This document shows, piece by piece, positions 11,183 through 21,741 of a DNA stretch of 64,000 nt. How positions within the stretch are numbered: position 1 is the first letter of the stretch; every line of letters starts with the position of its first letter. The notes under the pieces were generated by a model. That model worked only from the letters and a program-made list of their open reading frames with translations, ran no database searches and was not told where the DNA came from. This DNA is from Rhynchopus sp. YZ270_cl-10 (taxonomy: Eukaryota > Euglenozoa > Diplonemea > Diplonemida > Diplonemidae): NCBI GenBank assembly GCA_964035575.1, contig OZ037904.1, positions 310,001-374,000 on the forward strand, read 5' to 3'. Made by a program: the position numbers and the translations under genes.

Positions 11183-11217
<35 letters not shown>
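11181..11217. repeat. Run of about 37 G between F4 and F5
   Basis: A single uninterrupted poly-G tract follows CCCCTA. It could form G-quadruplex structure and is likely length-variable. Confidence 0.9.
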
Positions 11218-11218
<1 letters not shown>

Positions 11219-12418
11219 AGGGGGTCCGACTCCTAATAGACTTGTGTATAAAATTTCGTACAAAAAACTCATTATTAAACTTCTGGTCATTTCCAAGGCA
11301 ACTGCGGGTGAAAAACACCCTCAGAGTGGGTCACAGGGGGCCTGTGGGTCGAAAAACGACCCAGAAGTCACCCCAGAATACAAAAAAATGGAAAAAAATA
11401 GTGAAAAAACGGCTTTTTGGCGGTTTTGGCCATGTTGGGCAAAATAGCGGTTTTTCAAGAAAAAACCAAAAAAACGGTTATTTTTTGACATCACAAAGCC
11501 TCCTTTGGCACAAATATACCCCAAAAGTGGCCTGTGAGTCCATTCCAACCTGTTTTGGACATATTTGACACTTTTGGAAGTGTTTTTTTGGTGTTTTTAC
11601 GTCAAAAAAAATACCCTGGCAATACCCTGACCGCGCTCCGGCAGCATTCCGGCATGCTGTTTGACCCATATAGGGGTCAAGAAATGGCCAAAAACCCCCG
11701 AAAAAGGACCCTGGGAACCCAGATAGTTCCAAATTTCCACCACATCCCCACCCAAACACTGCAAAAACACGACAGAAAATCGTCTTAAAAAACACACTTT
11801 TTTCAAAAAGGTCGTCAGACAGGCTCCATAATGACCTTTTTGAAAAAAGTGTGTTTTTTAAGACGATTTTCTGTCGTGTTTTTGCAGTGTTTGGGTGGGG
11901 ATGTGGTGGAAATTTGGAACTATCTGGGTTCCCAGAGTCCTTTTTCGGGGGTTTTTGGCCATTTCTTGACCCCTATATGGGTCAAACAGCATGCCGGAAT
12001 GCTGCCGGAGCGCGGTCAGGGTATTGCCAGGGTATTTTTTTTGACGTAAAAACACCAAAAAAACACTTCCAAAAGTGTCAAATATGTCCAAAACAGGTTG
12101 GAATGGACTCACAGGCCACTTTTGGGGTATATTTGTGCCAAAGGAGGTTTTGTGATGTCAAAAAATAACCGTTTTTTCGCTTTTTTCTTGAAAAACCGCT
12201 ATTTTGCCCAAAATGGCCAAAACCTGAAAAAAGCCGTTTTTTCACTATTTTTTTCCATTTTTTTGTATTCTGGGGTGGCTTCTGGGTCGTTTTTCGGCCC
12301 ACAGGCCCCCTGTGACCCACTCTGAGGGTGTTTTTCACCCGCAGTTGCCTTGGAAATGACCAGAAGTTTAATAATGAGTTTTTTGTACGGTAATTTTACT
12401 CACAGTCGGACCCCCTAG
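11218..12418. mobile_element. Foldback element F5: near-perfect 1.2-kb palindrome
   Basis: The arms are each about 560-600 bp, around a spacer of about 20 nt near 11814-11833. The ends read TAGGGGGTCCGACT and AGTCGGACCCCCTA. The two arms differ at only a handful of positions, for example GGACCC against GGACTC near 11707 and AAAGCC against AAAACC near 11497. This makes it the youngest or most gene-converted element of the chain. No protein is supported; mirror-image open frames in the two arms are expected shadows. It has the same end sequence as F3. Confidence 0.9.
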
Positions 12419-12454
12419 GGGGGGGGGGGGTCAGCGTAAATACGGAATTGCGGT

Positions 12455-12740
12455 GAGAGTGATGGACAGGTTCACTCCGACGACCACTTCACAGAGCGAT
12501 TGTGGCAACTTCGCCTTCTTCCCCATCTTCTCTTCCCGATGTTGCAGCCGCGCCTTCATCTTCACTACAGAAATCAGGGAAACCAGACAACGCTATGGAA
12601 GTCATGAAGCTAGCTCAGAAGACGCTTTGAGCTCAGGAGAAAGCAAAAAGAGATGCGGAAAACGTGCGGAATGAAGCATGCGCGATTGTGTCCCCTCACT
12701 TCTTCTTTGAGTACAGGAACCTGACTATGTGCCGTGTGTA
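12455..12740 (+). pseudogene. Unrecognised plus-strand coding-like remnant
   Basis: A plus-strand frame reads SPSSPSSLPDVAAAPSSS, then KPDNAMEVMKLAQKTL, an in-frame stop, then AQEKAKRDAENVRNEACAIV. The Ser/Pro linker followed by a heptad-like charged helix looks like former coding sequence. No family was recognised. It sits just outside F5, on the strand opposite to all the intact genes. Confidence 0.3.
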
Positions 12741-13551
12741 GGGAATATGAGACCGACCTAAAGAGTAAGTTCGGAACCCCGAACCCGTTCTGCAAAGGTG
12801 TCGACTCTGAACAACAACAACAAAGCTAATTCGCTCTGGCGGAAGCTATTTTTTTTTCTTCTTTTTGTTAAACAAGGCAGCACAGCCTCGAACCTTCCCC
12901 CCCCCCACCGTGTGTGGTTTTTTTTTTGCCCAGGTCCACAGGGCATGCACATTTTTTTGTTATTTTTTTTTTTATGGGGAGAAGAGCTTGAAAGGGTTAT
13001 GTTATGGTTGAAAGAACTACGCAGGTTTTATTGTTTTGCTCTATATAAGAACGGTAGATAGTGTAGAGGGGGGTGATACACACAGCACACAGAATTCTTA
13101 TTTTTTGGTGGCGCAATTTCTAAAAGATTCCTCTCGTTTTTTTTTTAATGGAGCAGCCTCAGATCAAAAAAAAAAGGTCAAATAACTGCTATTTTTTCGA
13201 GAAGAAAAAACCTCTTTTTTCTGAAATAGTAGGACATTGGCCTCGTGGGGGGAATCCATAACTTATCCTTTTAACGAAGAGGTGGGAGGGGGGAGGAAAT
13301 AAATAAACAATAGAGTACCAGAACAGTTCCTAGTACGGTAATATGGCCCTCCCCGTTTTTTTTTCGTTAGCAACCACTCCCCACTTTTTCAAAGCACCCA
13401 TCCTCCCCGAAAATACCCTTTTGCGGCATTGTTATAGCCCACACCTTTTTTTTTTGTGCAAACATTTGGTTTTCTGCACAGTTTTTTAGAGTTATTTTTT
13501 TTTATATTTTTTGTAAGAGGTTAGATGGCGACGTTACTTAAGTATTAATTT
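12741..13551. other. Intergenic, homopolymer-rich, no gene seen
   Basis: There are many T-, A- and C-runs, and nothing else was recognised. Confidence 0.5.
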
Positions 13552-14450
13552 TTCACGTATGGCAAATGATAATTTATTATGAGATCTCATAATAAATTAT
13601 GAGATCATTATGCGCTATTATGCGCGCTCATAATAATCGCATAATGCATAATAGCGCATAATAGCGCATAATAGCGCATAATAGCGCATAATAGCACATA
13701 ATAGCGCATAATGATTATGCGCTATTATGTGCTCATTATGTGCTCATTATGTGCTCATTATGTGCTCATTATGTGCCCTACCCCAATGCCCCAAACCAGA
13801 AAATACCACCCTCAGATGTCCAAAAATCCATCTGCGCCCGGTTTTGAGCAGTTTTGAGCCTCAAGAAGCCCCGTATCTGCTTTTTTCAAAAATGTACATA
13901 CAACTTGTACCTGCCCACCCCTCGTAGATAGAGCAACTCACACATTCATCACGCCTCAGTGTGAGCCAGGGGCCAGAAAAGCCCCCAAAGCCACATATTT
14001 TCACCCCAGAACCTATCCCGAGGGGTACCCAGGCGGTTTCGGGGTGTTTAGAGGGACTTGGTGGAACTTAGAACCATGTTTCAAAAAGTGTCAAGCACCT
14101 GGTACCAAAGGTTTTCCCACCCAAGGTATCTTAAGCCGTCAAAAAACGTGAAGTAGGTAATAAATCAAAGAAACCCCCCTGAAGTCAATAAAAACCACAC
14201 CATAGGCCCATTTGTACCCCAAAATCGAATTCCGCCCGGTTTTGCGCACTTTTGACCACTTCTGAGCGACTTTTTTTGGGTGGGGGGGTGGGGGGTACGG
14301 CACATAATGAGCGCATAACGCCGCATAATTGGCGCATAATAGCGCATAATAGCACATAATAGCGCATAATAGCACATAATAGCGCATAATATCACATGTA
14401 TTATGAGATCTCATAATAGCGCATAATATATTATCATTTGCCATACGTGA
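13552..14450. mobile_element. Foldback element F6 with ATAATAGCGC-repeat arms
   Basis: The terminal inverted repeat is TCACGTATGGCAAATGATAA at the left, mirrored at 14430-14450. The arms consist of tandem CATAATAGCG units and TTATGAGATCTCATAA palindromes. The middle (about 13780-14270) carries two diverged copies of GCCCGGTTTTG followed by CACTTNTGA-like sequence, also present in F1. The plan matches F2: inverted ends, tandem-repeat arms, unique middle. No transposase was seen. Confidence 0.8.
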
Positions 14451-14653
14451 TTTTTGCTTTTTTTTCAACTTTTTTGGAAAAATCCTTATCTTTTGACTAG
14501 GCTACCTTGCATCAAATGAAAAGAGAAAAAAAAGCTTTGTTTTTCATGAAAACCAAGGTAAAGTCAAAACATCGTGCGGAAAAAAAAAAGGGGGGTTTTT
14601 TTTTGGTTTTGGGGAGGGGGAAGAAAAAGAAGAAAAAAATAAGAGAAAAGTTT

Positions 14654-14690
14654 AGATGATCCCTAAGCCTCCCCTGCTTAGTCACCTAAT
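14654..14690 (-). repeat. Type-A stem-loop repeat
   Basis: The plus strand reads AGATGATCCCTAAGCC then TCCCCTGCTTAGTCACCT. On minus-strand RNA, CUAAGC pairs with GCUUAG and AGGUGA with UCAUCU. Confidence 0.7.
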
Positions 14691-14987
14691 ACAATTCCCT
14701 TTACACTCTAAGTCACCGATTTTTTTTTAAAAAAAACCAAAAGGAGGCCCTCTCAAAACTCCCCCACCCCCGCGCGAAGAATGGGATAGACAGGATTTGG
14801 CTTGGCTGCGAGAAACGCGTAGTATTGGAGGAAATCTTTTTTAATTTTCTGTTTTGGGCTAGTTTTTGTTTTGTTTTGTTTGTGTACACTTGCACCCAAA
14901 TTGCCCCCCCTTTTTTAAAAAAATAATGGTAGTCCATCACTCACCCTCGCCACTTAAACATCCCCCTCATGGTCTCCGCAAAGAACC

Positions 14988-17610
14988 CTACTTGGACTGC
15001 TTCTCCTTACGTTCCTTCTCCTTCTGCTTCTCTTCTTCGTCGTGGATCTTTTTACTTTCGTCGACCACAACCTTAGTGTCCGCAAGGGAGAGGATCTCGA
15101 ATGCTGGGGGCTTGCCTTTTTCCTGTTTTATGGAAACGGTTTTTTTGTTCAAATTATTTCAAAAAAAACATCCAAAAGCCAGATGCAGCCATACCTTTCT
15201 CAAGACCCCAAACTCTATTTTTTCCTCGGACAGCTGTCCATCCTTGGCACGCGTGAGGATCTTGCACCCGAGGAGCAGGCCCTCCTTCAGCGTCATGCCC
15301 TCCTTCCAATCCGACTTCAGCACACCCTGTGCTGTGTCTGTGCCCTGGCCAATCGCGTTCGCCTTCCAGCCGCTGTAGTTACCGCTAGGGTCAGAGTGGT
15401 ACCTGTCGTTTGTAGGTGAAAGGGGGGTTAGCAAGGGGGACCCATTTGAAGAGAAGTGTGCAACAACCAAGCTACGCTTAGATGAATGCACCACATCCTT
15501 GCTCAAAAGGTGGGGTGTGAAATCAAAGCAACGTTCTTTTGGGAGCGGGGGGAGCAGGGGAGCAGCGCACATACAACTGGAACCCGAAGCTCTCGTCCCA
15601 CCCTGCGTACAGGAACGCCACCCCGAAGGGTCTAAGACCACCCATCTGGGTGTACCCCTGCTTGATGTCGCATAGGTTGTGCACGAGGTTTTCGATCGGG
15701 ATCTGTGGTGGTTTAAGAGGTGAATTGTTCCGCCTATTTGTCAACAGATATTAATGCATACCGGGTCCTTCTGTGCAAAGGTGTGGCGCTGTGCAGTAAG
15801 ACGCGCGTAGTTAATCAGCGAGTTTGCATCTGCGGTGAGTCCTGCAGCGCTGACGGCAACGTGGTCGTCGATGAGGTACATCTTATCTCCACTGATGTTC
15901 TGTTGTGCGTAGTGTGGGTTTTTGTTGACAACTCATCTAACCAAAGAGGTGGCGACAACAAACAACAAACAACAAACAACAAACAACAAACAACAAACAA
16001 CAAACAACAAACAACAAACAACAAACAACAAACAACAAACAACAAACAACAAACAACAAACAACAAACAACAAACAACAAACAACAAACAAAAATTGCAT
16101 TGAAATCCAAAAAATCCCTCTCGTGGCACGAAGGTACTGCCTAACCGGTGTTTCATGGATGGACCCCAACCGTGCAGTCCTACATCCATAAAAAACAAAG
16201 AAGAATCACAAATACCTGCTCCTCCCGCTTCTGCGAGGTGTCCAGAAGCTTAGAGTGCTGCGGGCGTTCGGCCACGAGCAGCACCCCCTCGGTAGTGAGC
16301 ATGCCCAGGGTCAGGGGTGCGTTGTTGATGGAGGACACTGCATGCTCCACCTGTGGAGAAAGGAGAGGGGGGTTTTTGATAAATAAATATTTTTTTTTTT
16401 GAATAGATAAAATGGTGTGGCCCGATTTCTGGTTTTGCGTGTCTCAAGAATGGCCCAAAAGTGGGTTAAATCGAGGGGGGGTCCCTTTTTTAATTTGTTA
16501 CCCGGTGTTTTTTTTGGGGTGGTTTTCACGCTAGGTCTGACCCGGAGGCACCTCTGCATAGTGACTGGAGGGGAAATTTGGGGTGGTCCGAACCTTTCGG
16601 TTAGGAATAATTCACCACACGGTGGCTAAAATCGGGGTTTTCTGGGAAGGGATACCCTAAGGGGGAAACCGATTGACCTTGAGTCCTCCTTGGCTTCAAG
16701 GATCCAGACAGTTCACCTCGGGGGGGCACATGGCGTGCCCTGGCAGAATAATCGGGTTGAGCCCGTTAACTGCTGTGCCACAGTTGGTCCAGCTGGTCAC
16801 TTTATTCCCGATATTCGGGAAGCCAAAAACCCTGTACTGTGTATACTGTGTATACTGTGTATACTGTGTATACTGTGTATACTGTGTATACTGTGTATAC
16901 TGTGTATACTGTGTATACTGTGTATACTGTGTATACTGTGTATACTGTGTATACTGTGTATACTGTGTATACTGTGTATACTGTGTATACTGTGTATACT
17001 GTGTAAAGGGCAAAAAAATTAAAAAATACACCTAAAAAAACACGGCTCAAGAATGGCCCAAAAGTGGGTTAAATCGAGGGGCGGGCCACACCATAAAAGC
17101 AATAAATTACTTTTTATTTAAAACAAAAGGCACTCCGTATCCAAGGGAGAGGGGGGCGCATTGTGGTGTGAGTGGTGGCTTTAAATACGCAGTCAAAAAT
17201 AGTCAACAGGAGGTTGTGGGGGTAAGCTGTATCGTACGCATTTTTTCACCTCCTTTACCCGCAAGTTGTGTTTTATTTTGAAGAGTGTCGTGGTGATGTG
17301 ATGTGGTGTGGTGGGGGAAAAAACAACAGCGGGGGGGGTGAGAGGAGGGAAATATCGCTCTTTTCTTTTCCGCCAATCTTCTGGATGATGCCGGATATGT
17401 GTTGTGCCGGCTCCCAGTAGGTTAGTGGCAAGCTTTTGGCTGATTTGCTTCATTTTTTTGCTGATGGGGCTCTTTAAATCGTTCCTTCAGGCCGTCTTTC
17501 ACTGCACCCTCCCAAAAGCCCCAGCACCCTTTACCCGAACCCCATACCTGCAAGAGACGGCCCTCTTGAGAAAAGGTGGTGGTCTTGGTGTCGAAACGCC
17601 TCGAAGACAT
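14988..17610 (-). CDS. PSMA4: 20S proteasome subunit alpha-4 (PSMA4/Pre9 type), six exons
   Basis: Exons: 17610-17548, 16350-16216, 15899-15762, 15702-15575, 15402-15195 and 15122-14988, giving 268 residues (human PSMA4 is about 261). The N-terminus [20 protein letters not shown] leads into [17 protein letters not shown], the alpha-subunit signature that gates the 20S barrel. Downstream, [37 protein letters not shown] and [14 protein letters not shown] are diagnostic of PSMA4. The C-terminus is the family's charged tail ([16 protein letters not shown]). Donors are GTATGG, GTATTT, GTATGC, GTATGT and GTATGG. Exon joins preserve frame and family alignment throughout. The product is a structural alpha-ring subunit of the proteasome core. 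Confidence 0.93.
15123..15194 (-). other. Intron 5 of PSMA4 (72 nt)
   Basis: Donor GTATGGCTGC, acceptor AAAACAG. Removing it joins FGVLRK to EKGKPPAFE, matching the family alignment. Confidence 0.8.
15403..15574 (-). other. Intron 4 of PSMA4 (172 nt)
   Basis: Donor GTATGTGCGC, acceptor AACGACAG. It splits the Leu codon of GFQLYHSDPSG. Confidence 0.8.
15900..16215 (-). other. Intron 2 of PSMA4 (316 nt) with 7-bp satellite
   Basis: Donor GTATTTGTG, acceptor GCACAACAG. Nearly half of it is a 7-bp tandem repeat. Confidence 0.8.
15954..16091. repeat. 7-bp satellite (ACAACAA)n in PSMA4 intron 2
   Basis: About 19 uninterrupted units are open in several frames on both strands, which creates spurious proteins. 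Confidence 0.95.
16413..17094. mobile_element. Small TIR element within PSMA4 intron 1
   Basis: Perfect 13-bp inverted ends ATGGTGTGGCCCG (16413-16425) and CGGGCCACACCAT (17082-17094). Just inside each end lies a same-orientation copy of about 37 bp starting TCAAGAATGGCCC (near 16443 and 17046). A 9-bp satellite fills part of the core. No transposase or clear target duplication was seen, so this is probably a non-autonomous element. Confidence 0.6.
16834..17005. repeat. 9-bp satellite (TACTGTGTA)n
   Basis: About 19 nearly perfect units. Translation gives CVYCVY or QYTQYT in other frames, which are not genes. Confidence 0.95.
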
Positions 17611-18155
17611 TTGTTAGTTTTTTTTTTCTTCTTTGCGGATGTCTTTTTTGTGTACCCTGATTGTGTTGGAATTTACGCAAATTTATTCGACATAGACTAT
17701 TGTATGCGGCCTTCAGAGCACAATGAGAGAAGCGAGAAAACAAAACGGGAGTTCGTCTGAGGAAAGGAAGAACGGGACTATCTCCCGAAGCAGAATCTGC
17801 AATTTTTCTCTACAAAATAGAGGAGTGCAACAGGTAGCCAAGACTTGCGTGCACACGGGACCCCCGAGGGGGAGGCCCCATGCTGATCTGTTATCCAACC
17901 ACATGCCGAGAAATTGCCGGTTCAAGCTTGAGCTCTGTCTGAAAGAAGAGGGTACATTGAGAAATCGAAAACCTTTTTTTTTTTAATACTATTTTGCGCC
18001 GGATGACAACACCCAAAAGGAGGGCAGGTGTATGCAGTGGGCTTTTCTGGTTTGAGGGGGGGCAACCAGCGATACACTTTTTTTGTGATAACGGTACAGG
18101 TAACATAAGGGAAAATGGTTGATCAATCGTTATTGAGGAAAAGAAAAGCTTTGTA

Positions 18156-18189
18156 AAGACGAATGAGCCTTCTCGTGCACACACATCTT
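18156..18189 (-). repeat. Type-C stem-loop repeat
   Basis: Minus-strand RNA AAGAUGUGUGUGC, loop ACGAGAAG, then GCUCAUUCGUCUU. The outer AAGAUG pairs with CGUCUU. Confidence 0.65.
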
Positions 18190-18811
18190 ACAAAGACGAG
18201 TAGACAAAAACTGGGTCTCGGTGATTTTTTTTTTTTTTTTTTGGATAGAAATTCTGTGATCGATGATAGTTATGGGTAATTCCTGTGAGGAATATTTCCC
18301 ATTTCAAAGTGCTGCACACATCTTAGCGAAAAGAGAGAAAACAGATGGAATTTTGAATGTGTACCTCACATATGGCACACATTCTCAGAAACAAACCCTC
18401 CGTTGAAAAGGAGAGGGGGATAGAGGTAAACGAGTAGAAAGAACTACAAAGAAGAGAAAAAAAAACAACCAAACAGAAACACAAAAAAACATAACAAAAT
18501 ATCAAAGTAAAAAAATGTGACATTTTTGTCTGGTTCACATTTTACTAGGCAGTTCTGTATTTTTTTTTGTGTGTTTTGCCGAATGGAAAAAATATATGAG
18601 CTGCACAAAGCTCCATGGTTTTCTAACACAACAGTGTGTGTACCGTTCCAGGGGGGGGGGGGTCTGCACAAGCCCACCGTTTGATATGTCATAAAAATGT
18701 ACATAGTTGCGCGCTCCAAGAGCCATTGTCGTACCTATGGAAATAAAACCAGGTTTCTGTCCTATTTTTTTGTTAAATACTGGGCCGGGTGAGCTAGGTG
18801 CTTTATGCTTT

Positions 18812-18850
<39 letters not shown>

Positions 18851-18869
18851 AACCGGTGTACCATTTTCG

Positions 18870-18980
18870 TGGTTTACATCTGATATGTGCTACTCCCGCT
18901 TCCACCCATCAGTCAGATGAACGGGGATCATTGCGAACACAGGGTAATTAAGCCTCTGTGATGTAGGGTCCGGTTGGGGG
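18870..18980. repeat. Dispersed repeat, second copy near 62415-62530
   Basis: Shared blocks include ACATCTGATATG, CTACTCCCGCTTCC, ATCAGTCAG and AGGGTCCGGTTGGGG. The order and spacing are the same in both copies. Its nature is unknown. Confidence 0.7.
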
Positions 18981-19380
18981 GGGGGGAAATCGTCATAAAA
19001 AAATGCCACCTGAAATGAGGAGAGAAAGCTACGCTTTGATAGCGAAGCAACAGAAAGAAGACAAAAAGAAAAAGAACACAAAAAGAGCGTGAGAAAATGG
19101 TTAGAAAATGCGTCGTACGCACTTCAAGACTGCAGGAGATCAAGGTGTTGCAGGGACTGATTGGAGGGGCTTGGAGGTTTTGCAGATTTGGGGTTTTTTT
19201 GGGTTTTTTTGAAATCGCTACTTTTGTGTTTCGTATGAAACAATTCATGTAGACTTTAGTATAAAACTTTCTGCAATTGGTGAAAGGGGAGGGATTCTTT
19301 CACAAAAAGGTTGACTTGGAATACAACAGCCCGCTCGTGGCAGTGTACGGTAGGTAAAAAAAAAAGGGGGGGAGGAGTTA

Positions 19381-19420
19381 TGAGGTGATCCTAAGCCTCG
19401 CTGTGCTTTTGGTCACCTTG
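19381..19420 (-). repeat. Type-A stem-loop repeat (diverged)
   Basis: Plus strand AGGTGATCCTAAGCCTCGC then GCTTTTGGTCACCT. The outer AGGTGA and TCACCT stem is intact. Confidence 0.6.
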
Positions 19421-19462
19421 ATTACACATTGATTATTCACCCCCAAAAAGAAAAGAAAGGTT

Positions 19463-19497
19463 TGAGATAAATGTGCCTCTTGTGCACACAGATCTTC
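19463..19497 (-). repeat. Type-C stem-loop repeat
   Basis: Minus-strand RNA GUGUGC, loop ACAAGAG, GCACAU, with an outer AGAU and AUCU stem. Confidence 0.65.
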
Positions 19498-19581
19498 ACC
19501 TATTGTGCTGGGAACACTGCTGGGTTTGAATGAAAATACACACAAAATGGCAATAATATTATATACCGGGGGAAAAGTGAA

Positions 19582-19621
19582 GGTTGATGAGTGCAAAACG
19601 CCTCTGGGACGCAGGCACTGA
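19582..19621 (-). repeat. Type-B stem-loop repeat
   Basis: Plus strand GTTGATGAGTGCAAAACG then CCTCTGGGACGCAGGCACT. AGTGC and GCACT form the base of the stem. Confidence 0.65.
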
Positions 19622-20713
19622 CACTCCGTTGGGTTATCGAAGAAAAAAGAAATGGGGCTCGGGGGAACTGCGGGGGAGAGGGGGTTATTTTTTTTGATCA
19701 AAGCGGGGGAGAGGGAGGGGGTAATCACTAACAACAAAACACATGACTCGTTTTTTTTATGTCACAGTGAGGGGGGTATTGAAGCAAAGAAAAGTTTAGA
19801 CTTCTCTTTTGCTTTAGCCACCTTGATCACAAATCGTTGTCGAAAAAAAAAACACAAATTGGGAACTATTTGAAAGAATGTAGACCTGAATAGTAGAGGT
19901 TTAGACACCAAATCTTTGGGTGATCTATGAACGGGGAGAGATTTTTTTCACTAGCTCTCAGTAAGCTCTCACAAGCTCTCACAGCCTGTTAATGTGTCTC
20001 ACAGAGACGATCCTAGATTACCCAATCGTTACGTCATCCCACCATTTTCTAAAAACAAAATAAAAGAAAAAAAATCACAATGGAATGGATTTAGTACGCC
20101 TAAAAAAAAAAAGCGACGTTGACAGCGTACACACACACTTCATGACGGATGCAAGCACGCGCTTTAAATATTTTTGATTTGGTTGAGTTATCGACAGGAG
20201 CATGCCCCGTCACGCGCTTAAAATGATGAAAATTTTTAGAGATGAAGCCAAGTCTCGCGTGCTGCTTGGTCCAAATACTATTCTGTAAGACACCTCAAAA
20301 TATAATGCGAATCTAACAGAGGATGCAAGCAAAGGGAATGATTTTCCCCCCTCCCGGTAAAATATTTTCGGGCATACTATATAACACAGAACACTTTACT
20401 TCTGTTCACGCCGGCGATATAATAACAATAAAAAAAAGTTCCACACGGTGGGGGTGAAGCAAAAGTTGCAAAAGACAAAAAAAAATTTGGGCGTTTCCGT
20501 AATAAAGAAAAAGTTTTTGTGGGGATCAAAAGGCTGTCACAGAAGGTTTACTATTTTCCCCCTCCCCCACTTTTCGACCGTCACTATTTTTCTTTTGTTT
20601 TGATTCTGAAAATCCGAGCAAAAAAAAAAGGTCAGCCACCATGGTGGTCTGCACAGCGTTTTTTTTGTATTGAACGGTAATGATCACTGCACCTGGCTAT
20701 CTTAAAAGAAAAT

Positions 20714-20752
20714 GATGTTGATAGTGCAAACGCCTCTGGGACGCAGGCACTG
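20714..20752 (-). repeat. Type-B stem-loop repeat
   Basis: Plus strand GTTGATAGTGCAAACG then CCTCTGGGACGCAGGCACT, nearly identical to the copy at 19582. Confidence 0.7.
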
Positions 20753-20785
20753 AAGAAAAAGGGGGCAAAACAAAGAAAAGTTTAT

Positions 20786-20820
20786 AAGATGAACCTAAGC
20801 CTCTCGTGCTTAGTCACCTT
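20786..20820 (-). repeat. Type-A stem-loop repeat, consensus copy
   Basis: Minus-strand RNA AAGGUGA CUAAGC, loop ACGAGAG, GCUUAG, GU bulge, UCAUCUU: 13 base pairs in two helices. Confidence 0.8.
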
Positions 20821-21014
20821 AAACAAAAGGCATGAACTGAACCTCTAGCTTTTGCGACAGGCCTGCATTTTCCTCCCCACACTGAAGTGAACAAAAAGTC
20901 TGTTCCCCACGCCCAAGTCTGCTCAACTATGCTACATCCCCAAGTGATAGAACGTTTTCCCTAACGATGCTATTACAAGCACCTCACCTATAAAAAGAAA
21001 TGTAGAAATATTGG

Positions 21015-21050
21015 TATAATACGAACCAAAGCCTCGCAGTTAGTCACCTA
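21015..21050 (-). repeat. Type-A stem-loop repeat (diverged)
   Basis: Plus strand ATACGAACCAAAGCCTCG then CAGTTAGTCACCT. The stem is partly lost. Confidence 0.45.
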
Positions 21051-21701
21051 ACAAAAAGGAAAGCTTGAAAAGATGGCATGTGTTGTGCACACACATCTAA
21101 TATTAAAAAAAAAAATTAGCGAAAACATTTGTTGGTCAGACAATACACTCGGTTTTTTTTGTTGCGCAAAACAAAAACAAACAATTTTTTTTTGAAAAAA
21201 ATACTAAAATGGGCTTCACTAATTCTGAACTTTCGCATTGGGAGTGCCACAAAAGGGCCCCCCCTGGATGCAATTTAACGTCCAGCCCAGGACTTTGGTG
21301 GGACAGGGAGATTTTTGTTTTTTAGTTTTTTTGTAGCAGTGTAGACTGAAGGGGTTTGCCTAACCTGAGGATGAGATTTCACTGTACAAAAGTTTTTTTT
21401 TAAATAGCGCGTTTCCATTGTCCGATGTTATTCAGAATTAAGAAAAAGCACGAACTATGGGAGAGGGCAGAGGGGGGAGGAGGAGGGGGTTCTGTGGGAT
21501 CGGCAAGTCCCCCACCAACGGTAGGTTCTGTGCTCGATTGTTTTTTTGAGGGGTTGTATGATATTTGCAAATTGAAAAGGAAAAAGATAAAATCATAGGT
21601 TTTGCGAAAAAAATAAAACAATGAAGTTAACGTGCAGACCTCGTGGCGGATGCACGTACCACCCGTATCACGTCCGGGTGGGGCTGAAAAATAAAAGTAG
21701 A

Positions 21702-21741
21702 GTTGAAATACAAAGCCCTCTCGTGACAATGCACTTTGGTA
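21702..21741 (-). repeat. Type-D stem-loop repeat
   Basis: Plus strand GTTGAAATACAAAGCCCTC then TCGTGACAATGCACTTTGG. The minus-strand loop core is CACGAGAGGGC. Confidence 0.6.

Larger units (their letters stand above)
16351..17547 (-). other. Intron 1 of PSMA4 (1197 nt)
   Basis: Donor GTATGGGG after exon 1, acceptor TTTCTCCACAG. It hosts a 682-bp inverted-repeat-bounded insert with a 9-bp satellite. Confidence 0.8.
17611..21400. other. Gene-poor stretch with many stem-loop repeats
   Basis: No protein gene is supported. Stem-loop repeats of types A, B and C are listed separately. A 38-A tract lies at about 18811-18848. A segment at 18870-18980 (ACATCTGATATGTG ... CAGTCAGATGAACG ... AGGGTCCGGTTGGGG) recurs at about 62415-62530. 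Confidence 0.6.

Noticed and set aside
11478-12168. Mirror-image open frames (FKTIFCRVFAVFGWGC and relatives)
   Set aside because: They occur symmetrically in both arms of the F5 palindrome and have no recognised family; most simply explained as non-coding.
7786-12418. G-tracts with TTAGGG-like words as interstitial telomere repeats
   Set aside because: No tandem telomere unit is present; the G-runs are homopolymers at element junctions.
15954-16091. Long open frames on both strands reading TTNNKQQ or VVCCLLF
   Set aside because: They are translations of a 7-bp satellite inside an intron of PSMA4.
16834-17005. Open frames reading CVYCVY, QYTQYT and TVYTVY
   Set aside because: They come from the 9-bp satellite, which is open in all frames and gives no real protein.
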